NCBI RefSeq assembly: GCF_000331535.1
Contig: NZ_AMZN01000021.1
Location: forward strand, 1-35,080
Origin: Fulvivirga imtechensis AK7
GTDB taxonomy: Bacteria; Bacteroidota; Bacteroidia; Cytophagales; Cyclobacteriaceae
Reading direction: 5' to 3'
DNA: 35,080 bases
Position 1 is the first letter of the stretch. Each line of letters opens with the position of its first letter. The notes beneath the pieces are model-generated. The model searched no databases, was not told the origin of the DNA, and worked only from the letters and a program-made list of their open reading frames with translations. Of the stretch, positions 23,757 to 32,331 are shown piece by piece. The position numbers and the translations under genes were made by a program.

Positions 23757-25880
23757 CTACGTCTTCAGTTTTGTTTTTAATAGTTGAGCGTTTATCGCTA
23801 CAATAACAGTACTAAGACTCATAAATACTGCACCTATTGCAGGACTAATCACCAGCCCTGATACAAAACCGGTCGCCAGTGGCAGCGATATGGCATTATA
23901 ACCTGTAGCCCAAATCAGGTTTTGGATCATTTTTTTATAGGTAGCTCTGCCAAAAAGAATGAGACTGGCTATATCTCTGGGATTGCTGTTGACCAGGATA
24001 ATATCAGCGGTTTCGGCAGCTACATCTGTCCCGGAGCCAACGGCAATGCCAACATTGGCCTGGGCAAGGGCGGGGGCGTCATTAACGCCATCACCTGTCA
24101 TCGCAACAAAATGTCCTTCCTTTTGGAGTTTTTTAATCACATCTACCTTTTCATGGGGCATAACCTCACTATAGTAGCCGTCCAGTTGCAATTTTTCACT
24201 TACTGATTTAGCTGTTTTTTCGTTGTCACCAGTGGCCATATACAGTTTTATTCCTTTAGCACGTAACATGTCGATCGCTTTCGGGCTTTCCTCTCTAATT
24301 TTGTCAGCCAGAGCGATAAAACCAGCGAGTTTTTCTTCCCGGATTAGAAATACTATGGTTTCTGCAGCATCAGAAGTGGTATTAGCTGGTATTTCAATTT
24401 TGTTTTCGCGCAAATATCCCGGGCTTACTACCAGCCACTGCACACCAGAAATACTACCCCTGATCCCCTTGGCAGTTAAAGATTTGAAATCTGTAACCTT
24501 TTTTAGCTCCAGTTTTTGCCCTTTTGCCTTTTTTACAATGCCCTGTGCTATGGGGTGCTCTGATTGTTGTTCCAACGAAGCAGCTACTGTCAATAATTCT
24601 TCACCGGTTATATCAGGGAGTAAGCTTTCATACCTGGAAACACCGAATTTACCTTCCGTTAGCGTTCCGGTTTTATCGAACACGAGAGCAGTTATTTTAC
24701 GTGCGTTTTCAAAGGCAGTTCGGTTTCGGATCAGTAACCCTTTTCTGGCAGAGACTGCAGTGGATATGGCAACCACAAGGGGGATGGCTAGTCCCAGTGC
24801 ATGGGGACACGAAATGACCATTACTGTTACCATTCGTTCCAGGGCGTAGTCAAAAGGTTTGCCCATAGCTAGCCATATGACCAATGTGGCTGTTCCGGCA
24901 CCAATAGCGATAAATGTCAGCCAACGCGCTGCAACATTGGCCAGGTTTTGCGTCTTGGATTTTGCTTTTTGCGCTTCTTCCACCAGGGTGATAACTTTAT
25001 TAAGGTAGCTTTCTTTTCCTGTCTTGGCTACCCTTACCTTCAATGATTGATTCCCGTTGACTGAACCTCCTATTACCTGGTCGCCTTTTGTCTTTTTTAC
25101 GGGTTTGCTTTCCCCGGTGAGCATACTTTCATCCAGGTAACTTTCACCTTCTATTACTATTCCATCGGCAGGTATTTTTTCATTAGCTTTGATGAGAATG
25201 ATGTCATTGGGCTTCAGTTGCTCGACCTTCACATCCATCACATGGTCACCATGTACCACGTGTGCTTCGGCAGGCATCATCTGTACCAGCAGCTCCAGTG
25301 CTCGTGAGGCACCCATTACGGACTTCATCTCTACCCAATGCCCCAACAGCATGATCACAATCAGTGTCGCCAACTCCCAATAAAAGTCCATCCCCTCAAG
25401 CCCGAATACTACAGCGGAACTGTAAACATAGGCGACAGCAATAGCTACACCGATAAGAGTCATCATACCGGGATTTTTCTCCTTCACCTCATCTTTTAAT
25501 CCCACGAGAAATGGCCAGCCGCCATAGAAAAAGATAATAGTGGATAGTAAAAATAGAATATATTGACTGCCAGTAAATTGAATGGTAAATCCCAACCAGT
25601 GCTGTATCATTTCTGAAAGTGCCAGCACCGGCAACGTCAGCAGCAGCGATATCCAAAACCGCTTTTTAAAGTCTTCGATCATGTGTGCATGGTGACCGTG
25701 GTGGCCGTGGTGGCTACTCTGTCTATCAGCGTGTTTGTCGTGTACATGTGCATCATGACCGTGTAGGGTAGTTTCGGCTAACTGATCCTTTACCTCATGC
25801 TCTTTGGTTATGGCGTCTTGGTTCAATTGGCTATTCCCATGTGTTGTATGAGTATGCGCCTTATGCTTGGAGTGGTCCAT
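23757..25880 (-). CDS. copB: CopB-type heavy-metal P1B ATPase with His-rich N-terminus
   Basis: 707 aa metal exporter of the inner membrane. It has a His-rich N-tail (18 His in the first 66 residues) instead of CxxC HMA domains. TM helices lead to the actuator motif ESMLTGESKPV (~251-261). The metal-site motif is Cys-Pro-His (358-360, ISCPHALGLAIP), marking the CopB/P1B-3 subgroup, associated with Cu(II), Cu(I) or Ag(I). The phosphorylation motif DKTGTLTEG has Asp402, and SEHPIAQGI and MTGDGVNDAPAL are also present. Repeat copy 3 begins 10 bases upstream of the start codon. No CopA, CopZ or regulator gene is adjacent. Confidence 0.93.
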   Translation of the reverse strand: MDHSKHKAHTHTTHGNSQLNQDAITKEHEVKDQLAETTLHGHDAHVHDKHADRQSSHHGHHGHHAHMIEDFKKRFWISLLLTLPVLALSEMIQHWLGFTIQFTGSQYILFLLSTIIFFYGGWPFLVGLKDEVKEKNPGMMTLIGVAIAVAYVYSSAVVFGLEGMDFYWELATLIVIMLLGHWVEMKSVMGASRALELLVQMMPAEAHVVHGDHVMDVKVEQLKPNDIILIKANEKIPADGIVIEGESYLDESMLTGESKPVKKTKGDQVIGGSVNGNQSLKVRVAKTGKESYLNKVITLVEEAQKAKSKTQNLANVAARWLTFIAIGAGTATLVIWLAMGKPFDYALERMVTVMVISCPHALGLAIPLVVAISTAVSARKGLLIRNRTAFENARKITALVFDKTGTLTEGKFGVSRYESLLPDITGEELLTVAASLEQQSEHPIAQGIVKKAKGQKLELKKVTDFKSLTAKGIRGSISGVQWLVVSPGYLRENKIEIPANTTSDAAETIVFLIREEKLAGFIALADKIREESPKAIDMLRAKGIKLYMATGDNEKTAKSVSEKLQLDGYYSEVMPHEKVDVIKKLQKEGHFVAMTGDGVNDAPALAQANVGIAVGSGTDVAAETADIILVNSNPRDIASLILFGRATYKKMIQNLIWATGYNAISLPLATGFVSGLVISPAIGAVFMSLSTVIVAINAQLLKTKLKT

Positions 25881-25890
25881 AGTAGTTGTT

Positions 25891-26062
25891 TTTAATTAGT
25901 GTCTCTAAGAAAACGCCAATGTCCGCGTTACGCTCGTTCCAAAAATGCTCTTCCCGACAACTGTAACAACTGTACGGGACTACCGCTTTTTGGAACTTCG
26001 CAAGCCTTGACCTTAACGTTTTCTTAAAGCCACTTAGATTTTTCTTACAAACACTAATTAAA
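25891..26062 (+). repeat. dispersed MITE-like structured repeat, copy 3 (most complete ends)
   Basis: Terminal inverted repeats of 20-23 bp: left AATTAGTGTCTCTAAGAAAA (25894-25913), right the inverse of AATTAGTGTTTGTAAGAAAA (26040-26059), 18 of 20 matching and extended by TTT/AAA. The central stem is GTTCCAAAAA (25936-25945) with TTTTTGGAAC (25987-25996). The loop is replaced by a different inner hairpin (TCCCG/CGGGA). It is the longest copy at about 170 bp. Confidence 0.85.
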
Positions 26063-26345
26063 GAGGCGGATCCCTTGATGCCTCCATCTAATACAAATTA
26101 ACGAACTTTAACAGGGGGGCGTTTTATAGAATTTTCTGATTCTGTTATATGAATTACTGATCTCCATCCTAATGGCTGACTGCTGGTTTTTTTCACCTTC
26201 ATCATGTCTACTACCAGACCTGCAAGGTGAAATCCTTGCACCGTATCCCTCACTGCCAATGCTATTAAGAATGATTTTTTATGGTGAGTTTTAATGGGAT
26301 CGACTTAAAATGTTGCGCCATCTGTTTAAGAGATATAATCTGCCA
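26063..26345. other. intergenic region, possible decayed 3' part of Crp gene
   Basis: A 7-bp hairpin TGCAAGG 26221-26227 / CCTTGCA 26234-26240 is present. On the minus strand an open frame without ATG start (26098-26304, 68 codons, ending SIKRPPVKVR) and a short in-frame tail beyond the Crp stop (SLKQMAQHF-like) are seen. Neither gives a convincing gene. Confidence 0.35.
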
Positions 26346-26759
26346 TTAAAAACCCTCAACAATTTTTGGAGCAACAGGTCGCCTGTCATACAACAACTGC
26401 TGAACCTCCCGCGTTTTCAGGAAGCAGCAAAATGTGTCTTCTGTTGTCATCGCGCTGTTAATGAAGCGCCCGTTCCTGATCGAATTATAACCTACATAAT
26501 CGCCATCTGTGGCATGCAAAGCACCTGGATCTTCATTTTCTTGATCAGTGATTGCCACCGCTCCCTTGTAGATACAAAAAATACCTTCAAAAGTATCCCC
26601 TCTTTTAAATAGGTAACTCCCTTTGTTGAAATATAAAAAATCGCGGTGACTAAATTGTTCATCAGCAAGATGTAAAAACGGAAACTCATTTTTTGGAAGA
26701 CAAAGCGGGCGATTGATACACACTAAGCACAAGCTGTTTTTGACATTGCTTATTCTCAT
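26346..26759 (-). pseudogene. truncated Crp/Fnr-family protein (sensor domain only)
   Basis: 137 aa. It has N-terminal cysteines (Cys11, Cys14, Cys20 in CLVCINRPLC) like the Fnr-like protein at 20046-20762, and a cNMP-type beta roll with FKRGDTFEGIFCIYKGAVAI and GDYVGYNSI. It stops right after the beta roll (...EVQQLLYDRRPVAPKIVEGF), with no full dimer helix and no HTH. Full paralogues are 190-240 aa. It could be a decaying regulator or a stand-alone sensor domain that dimerises with or inhibits full Crp/Fnr proteins. Its promoter region keeps the dyad-to-TA spacing of the other sites, which argues it may still be expressed. Confidence 0.65.
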
Positions 26760-26781
26760 AGCGGATGTTAGTTGAGGAAAG

Positions 26782-26824
26782 ACAAAATACTACCAGAAAA
26801 GCAAATGAAAAATGACTTTTGTCA
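26782..26824 (-). promoter_or_regulatory. promoter of truncated Crp gene with Crp/Fnr-like dyad
   Basis: TGAC-TTTT-GTCA at 26813-26824 (AAATGA-N6-TCAGTT as half-sites), centre 26818.5. On the minus strand TATTTTGT starts at 26789, giving TA at exactly 29.5 bp, though the TTTG is one base close. It could also act on the divergent permease gene at 26928. Confidence 0.45.
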
Positions 26825-26927
26825 GTTGCTGCTCAAAAAAAATTAGTGATCGCCTGTAACCTTCTTCTTCCTAAACCTGTCTAATGCTCAAATTCAGTCT
26901 AAACTCAGAATATAAAATAACAACACC

Positions 26928-29357
26928 ATGCTCAGAAACTACATTAAAGTAGCCATAAGAAATATCCTGAAGCACAGGGTATTTTCTTTTATCAATATTT
27001 TTGGACTTGCCGTGGGCATGTCTGTTTGTATGCTCATTATTATGCTGGTGGCAAACCAAATGATGAATGATCGACATAACCCTGGTCGTGAGCGTATTTA
27101 TCGTGTCAACTCACTGCCTTATTACAATGGAAACCAGCAACAAAGAGGTAATGAAAATGCTACCACTTCTCTACCCATTTGCGATGAGTTACTCAACAAC
27201 TACACCGGGGTGGAAAAGGCGGTGCGGTTGGTTAGAGGCTTCGGCAATAATTGGATTTCCCTGGAGCCTGGTAATGATATTAACATTCCTGTGAGTGGTT
27301 ATTATGCAGATCCTGAGGTGCTGGACATGTTTGCACTGGAATTGCAATATGGAGATCCTGCTACTGCTCTTGTAGAACCTTATTCGGTGGTGCTGACCAG
27401 GAAAACTGCCGCAAAGCTGTTTAAAGAAGAGAATCCGGTAGGGGAATCGCTAAAAGTTGGGGATTTGGGTACTTACAAAGTGACTGGTGTGATAAAGGAA
27501 ACAGACGATAAGTCGCATATAGTGGTAGAGGCTTATGCAAGTATGTCTACCATGAAAAGTCTACAGGCTGCGGGTGTGCTCGGCAACCAGAGTAATGACT
27601 GGTATAACTTTTATACCGGATGGGTCTACATTATGTTGGAAGAAGGAAAGAAGGCCGCTGATATTGAACCTCACCTTGCGAAGATCCATGATGAGCATTT
27701 TGCGGAGCTGCCTACACCTGAAACTACCGCTGCGACCTACAGGCTACAGCCACTGATGTCTATCACCCCCGGGCCGTTGGTAAATAATCCTATTGGCCCA
27801 TTCATGCCCTGGATTATCATTTATTTCTTATCTGGCCTGGCGGCTATTATTTTGATTACCTCCTGCTTCAATTTCACCAACCTTTCCATCGCTCGTTCGA
27901 TGAGCCGGGCGAGAGAGATTGGCGTGAGAAAAGTGACAGGAGCAAAGAAAATACAAATATTTAATCAGTTTATCAGCGAGTCGGTGATCATTTCGCTTTT
28001 TGCGCTGGTGCTGGCTTCGCTATTGTTGGTACTGCTCAAACCCTTTCTGCTGGAGCTGGCTTTTGCGAAAGTGATGCATTGGAACATGACCGCCAATGCT
28101 TTTGTGTATGCTGTATTCTTTGCATTTGCCGTAGTGGTAGGTATTATGGCCGGTTTGTTCCCTGCCACAGTGCTTTCGGGCTTTCAGCCGATAAAAGTGT
28201 TGAAGAACCTGAATAACACCAGGCTGATGTCAAAAATTGGTATGAGAAAGGCGCTTTTGATCGTGCAATTTTCTTTTTCACTGATATTTATCCTCACCGT
28301 TATTGTAATATACAACCAGCTCAACCTTTTCCTTCACAGCGACTATGGCTTTAACCCCTCAAATAAGATTGTCTTTCAGAAGGGGGACACCCCCCATGAA
28401 GCACTGAAAGCTGAGCTTTTAAGCCAAAATAACATCAACAATGTTGCTCTGGCTTCACATATTCCATCTGCAGGGGTAGTTTATAGTGAAGGTTTTAAAA
28501 AGACTCTGGAAGAAGAAAACTGGGCTGAGGTTAGATATTTTGCTGTAGACGAAGACTACCTTGATAATATGGAGATACCTTTGTTGGCCGGAAAGTTCTT
28601 TAGTGCAGAAGCGGGAGAATCCAATGAAAATACTATTGTGATCAACGAAGAAGCAGTGAAGACTTTCAACTTCGCATCTAATGCCGAAGCATTGGGACAG
28701 GTGATCATCTACCAGCGTGATTCCACCGAAAAGCAGATTATTGGAGTAGTTAAAAATTATATTCACGAAATGGCTGTTGAAAGACTGGAACCGCTGGCAC
28801 TGATGTATAACCCCGATGAATTCACTCTTTTTCAGGTGAGCTATAGCGGAGATTTTGCGCAGGCCTCAGAGACCATCGAAAAATCATGGGCAGCCGTTAA
28901 TCCCGGTTTGAAAGTAGAGATCCGGGACTTCGAGGAAAAGATGGGGGAACTATATGAGATCCTCTTTGGCACATTGGTAAAAGTGATTGGTTTCATAGCC
29001 ACTTTGGCGGTGATCATCTCGTGTCTGGGATTGTTGGGAATGGCTACATATACGATAGAAACACGTAAAAAGGAAATATCACTGAGAAAAGTGCTGGGCA
29101 GCTCAAATGGCACTCTCGTCTACATTCTTTCCAAAGGATACCTGTCCATATTGCTGATCGCTATGCTTATTGCTGTACCGGCGGCCTACCTTCTAAACAC
29201 AATGTGGCTGGAAAATTTCAGCCTCCATGTTTCGGTGGATCCACTTACCATAACGATCGGTGTATTGATATTGCTACTGTTTGGAGTGATCACCATAGGT
29301 TCCCAGACCCTCCAGGCCATCTTTATCAATCCTGTGGATAATTTGAAAGATGAGTAG
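26928..29357 (+). CDS. FtsX-like / MacB-type ABC transporter permease
   Basis: 809 aa. The typical Bacteroidota opening is LRNYIKVAIRNILKHRVFSFINIFGLAVGMSVC, with TM1 at ~20-42. A MacB-type periplasmic domain (~45-270) is followed by an FtsX domain with three TM helices (~280-420), a second MacB-type periplasmic domain and a final FtsX domain (~680-800). The motifs SRAREIGVRKVTGA and RKKEISLRKVLGSS are the coupling-helix region of each half. No ATPase gene is adjacent. Substrate unknown; relatives export peptides or antibiotics, or act in mechanotransmission. It stands alone between intergenic regions. Confidence 0.92.
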   Translation: MLRNYIKVAIRNILKHRVFSFINIFGLAVGMSVCMLIIMLVANQMMNDRHNPGRERIYRVNSLPYYNGNQQQRGNENATTSLPICDELLNNYTGVEKAVRLVRGFGNNWISLEPGNDINIPVSGYYADPEVLDMFALELQYGDPATALVEPYSVVLTRKTAAKLFKEENPVGESLKVGDLGTYKVTGVIKETDDKSHIVVEAYASMSTMKSLQAAGVLGNQSNDWYNFYTGWVYIMLEEGKKAADIEPHLAKIHDEHFAELPTPETTAATYRLQPLMSITPGPLVNNPIGPFMPWIIIYFLSGLAAIILITSCFNFTNLSIARSMSRAREIGVRKVTGAKKIQIFNQFISESVIISLFALVLASLLLVLLKPFLLELAFAKVMHWNMTANAFVYAVFFAFAVVVGIMAGLFPATVLSGFQPIKVLKNLNNTRLMSKIGMRKALLIVQFSFSLIFILTVIVIYNQLNLFLHSDYGFNPSNKIVFQKGDTPHEALKAELLSQNNINNVALASHIPSAGVVYSEGFKKTLEEENWAEVRYFAVDEDYLDNMEIPLLAGKFFSAEAGESNENTIVINEEAVKTFNFASNAEALGQVIIYQRDSTEKQIIGVVKNYIHEMAVERLEPLALMYNPDEFTLFQVSYSGDFAQASETIEKSWAAVNPGLKVEIRDFEEKMGELYEILFGTLVKVIGFIATLAVIISCLGLLGMATYTIETRKKEISLRKVLGSSNGTLVYILSKGYLSILLIAMLIAVPAAYLLNTMWLENFSLHVSVDPLTITIGVLILLLFGVITIGSQTLQAIFINPVDNLKDE

Positions 29358-29368
29358 TTGAGATATTG

Positions 29369-29403
29369 ATCAGGAGTAGGAGGTTTTACCTTTTGCTCCT
29401 GAT
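29369..29403 (+). terminator. weak hairpin after permease
   Basis: ATCAGGAG 29369-29376 pairs with CTCCTGAT 29396-29403 across a 19-base loop, 12 bases past the permease stop. No T run follows, so terminator function is uncertain. Confidence 0.3.
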
Positions 29404-29508
29404 TGAGGTGTTGCTAAAAATAATCTCCTTTACCATCTTTAGATTAAGATTATGCGCTATGAAAACATACTTCTTAGAATCAATATCTATTCTATAGGTG
29501 TTACCGGG

Positions 29509-29808
29509 TCATTGACTTTTGCTTATTTGCTCTATATCTGTAAATGGCGCTTTACGTTGGAAAAAGACATTTCCATAAATAACTGTTTTTTTATAGATAT
29601 CAATCTTGAAATGGATCATTCTATTTAGCAAACCAAATATGAACCATATGAACATAACCGAAGTTAGAAATATGATAATGTAGAGTGGTATTTCATCCTC
29701 GATTTTGCTAAGGGTCGGCAAGATGTAAGCAAATGAAGCTAATGCACAAATAAATATCAATAAAACAAAATAGTATACGTATTTAGAGCTTATTATCAAA
29801 TCTTTCAT
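29509..29808 (-). CDS. small two-TM membrane protein
   Basis: 99 aa. Two TM helices (YVYYFVLLIFICALASFAYIL ~11-31; YIIIFLTSVMFIWFIFGLL ~43-61) precede a short cytoplasmic tail, FKIDIYKKTVIYGNVFFQRKAPFTDIEQISKSQ. The tail looks like the start of a PH-like (bPH) domain, in which Y-G-N-...-F-x-D-I pairs of strands are common. No function is known and no operon partner is present. The sequence composition supports a real gene rather than a shadow. Confidence 0.6.
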   Translation of the reverse strand: MKDLIISSKYVYYFVLLIFICALASFAYILPTLSKIEDEIPLYIIIFLTSVMFIWFIFGLLNRMIHFKIDIYKKTVIYGNVFFQRKAPFTDIEQISKSQ

Positions 29809-30381
29809 TTATTAGTTTTGTGTTTTAACGGCCAGTATGAACTAATATTGAGCAATCTCGTTAGAAATAAATACTTCCCCTCACCTTGGTCTGTCACTCA
29901 TAGACTAACACATGCAGATCAGATCAGCCACAATTTATCAAAACCGTTCCAGCTTTTGCTCATCTTTTACCATCCATTCAGTACTGTCCCCGGGATATCT
30001 CCGCCATACTCGCTATTGACGTCCCTTTTCTGTGACTCTGAAGTACTGCCAGGTGATTAATTTGGATCTTTAATAATCACATGAAGGACAGCTTTATTGA
30101 AGTTCGTATTAGCATTTCTTTACCATTTTAGCACAAACTATGCGAGTAGTGGTCTCGAGCCATGGCTGATAGTTCACAGATCATTGAGAGGTTTTTTGAG
30201 AGTGATGCGGTTGATTATTAAAGTTTTAGATAATTCCTACACCTGTCAGATAAACAATAACTCTTCAAATGTATTATTATCCTTAAGCTTTTACTTTGCT
30301 TAAAGTGAAAAATTTTTTTCGAGGAAATGTTTCAATTGATCTTAGGAGGGATGATTAATGTTCAAACCACAAATCTAAAGT
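29809..30381. other. 573-base non-coding gap before TonB operon
   Basis: Two short open frames (29818-30060, 30097-30303) have no start-signal support and odd composition, so I do not call them genes. The promoter of the TonB-YfiR-kinase operon should lie near the 3' end of this gap, but I found no clean TAnnTTTG box. Confidence 0.4.
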
Positions 30382-32331
30382 ATGGAATTGGCTTTGAGTA
30401 ATACGCTATGTGCATTTTTCCGTTATAACAATGGAAATAAATCGCACCGTTTTTACTTCTTAATAATTTTCGGACTGTTTCTATGCGTCAGCAAGATCAG
30501 GGCTCAGGATATGGCGTCATTATCGCCTTCAGAATTGAAGAAGCTTAGCATTGAAGAGCTAATGGCTATTGAGGTGACTTCAGTATCCAAACATCCCGAG
30601 AAACTTACAGAGGTTGCTTCTGCTATACAGGTGATCAGAAATAAAGACATCCACCGTTCCACTGCTACCAGTTTGCCTGAGGCATTGAGATTAGCCCCTA
30701 ATTTACATGTAGCGCAACTCAACTCTTACGCATGGGTCATTAGTTCCAGGGGATTTAACACGCTCTACGCCAATAAACTATTAGTTATGATTGATGGTCG
30801 TACTGTATATACACCATTGTTTGCAGGAGTGTTCTGGGATGCTCAGAATGTGTTATTGGAAGATGTAGAGCGAATTGAAGTAGTTAGTGGCCCTGGAGGC
30901 ACACTATGGGGGGCAAATGCTGTCAATGGGGTAATTAATGTATTGACTAAATCGGCCGGGGAAACACAGGGTCTGTATGCCTCCGGTTCTGTTGGATCAA
31001 TGCTGAGAAACAATCAGGAGGTTAGATATGGCGGGCAGATAGGAGATAACTTTTGCTATCGTGTATATGGAAAGCATTTTGACCTTAATCATACTGTACA
31101 GGCCGATGATCAGGATGTTGCTGATAAGTGGGGCCTTTACCAAGGTGGTTTTCGAATTGATTGGGAGCTTTCAAAGACCGATAATTTAACATTTCAGGGC
31201 GATTATTACATTGGCGATGAAAAAACGGTACCAAGACAAACAGATTTTGACGGTCAAAATGTACTGGGTAGGTGGACTCACATTTTTTCAGATCGGTCAC
31301 AATTGGTTGCACAAGCTTATTTTGATCGGACATGGAGACGAATGCCCACCATAAGTTTTGCGCTTGCAACCTATGATATTGATATTCAGCATCATTTTTC
31401 CGTTGGTGAAAGGCATCGGGTAATGGTAGGTGTGGGCTACAGACTGATGCAGGATGACACTCAAAATTACACCACTGCCGCAGGAATATTGCCCAACGAA
31501 AGAGATATGCACCTGTTCAATGGTTTTGTTCAGGACGAAATATCGATAGTCCCCGAGACCTTTAAAATAACGGTAGGCTCAAAATTATCACATAATATTT
31601 TTACTGATTTTGAGGTTCAGCCAAGCGTTCGTATTACCTGGACCCCTGACAAAGATCATACAGTGTGGGGGGCCGTGTCGCGGGCTGTTCGTACCCCGAG
31701 CCGAATCGATGTGGATTATTATATTCCCACCAATCCTGCGCCAGGAGCTCCACAAGTGGCAGGTGGGCCGAATTTCAACTCGGAAAAAGTCATTGCTTAT
31801 GAATTGGGATATCGGGTTCGCCCGGCACAAGCCGTTTCTCTATCACTGGCGACCTTTTACAATGTTTACGATGACATCTATAGCGTAGAAGCGCTGCCGG
31901 GTACCTTAACTTATCAGATACAAAATGGTTCAGAAGCACAATCAGAAGGGGTTGAGCTTTCGGGAAACTATCAGGCCGCGTCATGGTGGAGGTTAAGAGG
32001 CGGGTACACTTACCTGAAGATGGATATTAGAAACAAACCTGGTCATGACTTCGATCCTACTATACTTGCCAATGATGCAGAACATAGATTTTTAGTGCAA
32101 TCTATCATTGATCTGCCGTGGAACCTGAATTTCGACCTGACTGCCCGGTATACTGATAAATTACCACGAGTAGTCCCCGATTATTTTACATTCGATGCAC
32201 GTCTGGCCTGGTCGGGCGAGAATGTGGAGCTTTCCATTGCAGGGCAGAATCTTTGGGAGGATAAGCATCAGGAATTTGGACTTATTGAAATACCAAGAAA
32301 TATTTATGGTACCTTAAAGTGTCGATTTTGA
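30382..32331 (+). CDS. TonB-dependent outer-membrane receptor
   Basis: 649 aa. The long N-terminal signal region ends IRAQD (~41). The opening segment is SLSPSELKKLSIEELMAIEVTSVSK. A plug domain (~60-170) includes EVASAIQVIRNKDI, RGFNTLYANKLLVMIDGRTVY and VERIEVVSGPGGTLWGANAVNGVINV. A 22-strand barrel follows, ending ...NIYGTLKCRF with the terminal Phe. It has no carboxypeptidase-like N-domain and no SusD partner, so it is not a classic polysaccharide system. The next gene, YfiR-like, overlaps by 13 bases. This four-gene order recurs in other bacteria and suggests ligand uptake or sensing tied to a two-component output. Confidence 0.92.
   Translation: MELALSNTLCAFFRYNNGNKSHRFYFLIIFGLFLCVSKIRAQDMASLSPSELKKLSIEELMAIEVTSVSKHPEKLTEVASAIQVIRNKDIHRSTATSLPEALRLAPNLHVAQLNSYAWVISSRGFNTLYANKLLVMIDGRTVYTPLFAGVFWDAQNVLLEDVERIEVVSGPGGTLWGANAVNGVINVLTKSAGETQGLYASGSVGSMLRNNQEVRYGGQIGDNFCYRVYGKHFDLNHTVQADDQDVADKWGLYQGGFRIDWELSKTDNLTFQGDYYIGDEKTVPRQTDFDGQNVLGRWTHIFSDRSQLVAQAYFDRTWRRMPTISFALATYDIDIQHHFSVGERHRVMVGVGYRLMQDDTQNYTTAAGILPNERDMHLFNGFVQDEISIVPETFKITVGSKLSHNIFTDFEVQPSVRITWTPDKDHTVWGAVSRAVRTPSRIDVDYYIPTNPAPGAPQVAGGPNFNSEKVIAYELGYRVRPAQAVSLSLATFYNVYDDIYSVEALPGTLTYQIQNGSEAQSEGVELSGNYQAASWWRLRGGYTYLKMDIRNKPGHDFDPTILANDAEHRFLVQSIIDLPWNLNFDLTARYTDKLPRVVPDYFTFDARLAWSGENVELSIAGQNLWEDKHQEFGLIEIPRNIYGTLKCRF

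Noticed and set aside
24223-24849. 208-codon open frame on the plus strand
   Set aside because: Antisense to the CopB ATPase domain; composition is the complement of the real gene.
26098-26304. 68-codon minus-strand open frame after the truncated Crp gene
   Set aside because: No ATG start at its beginning and in a different frame from the Crp gene; it does not show an HTH, so it cannot be the missing half.
29818-30303. Two short open frames in the gap before the TonB operon
   Set aside because: No family resemblance, no promoter or ribosome signal, and stop-poor only over short lengths; treated as non-coding.
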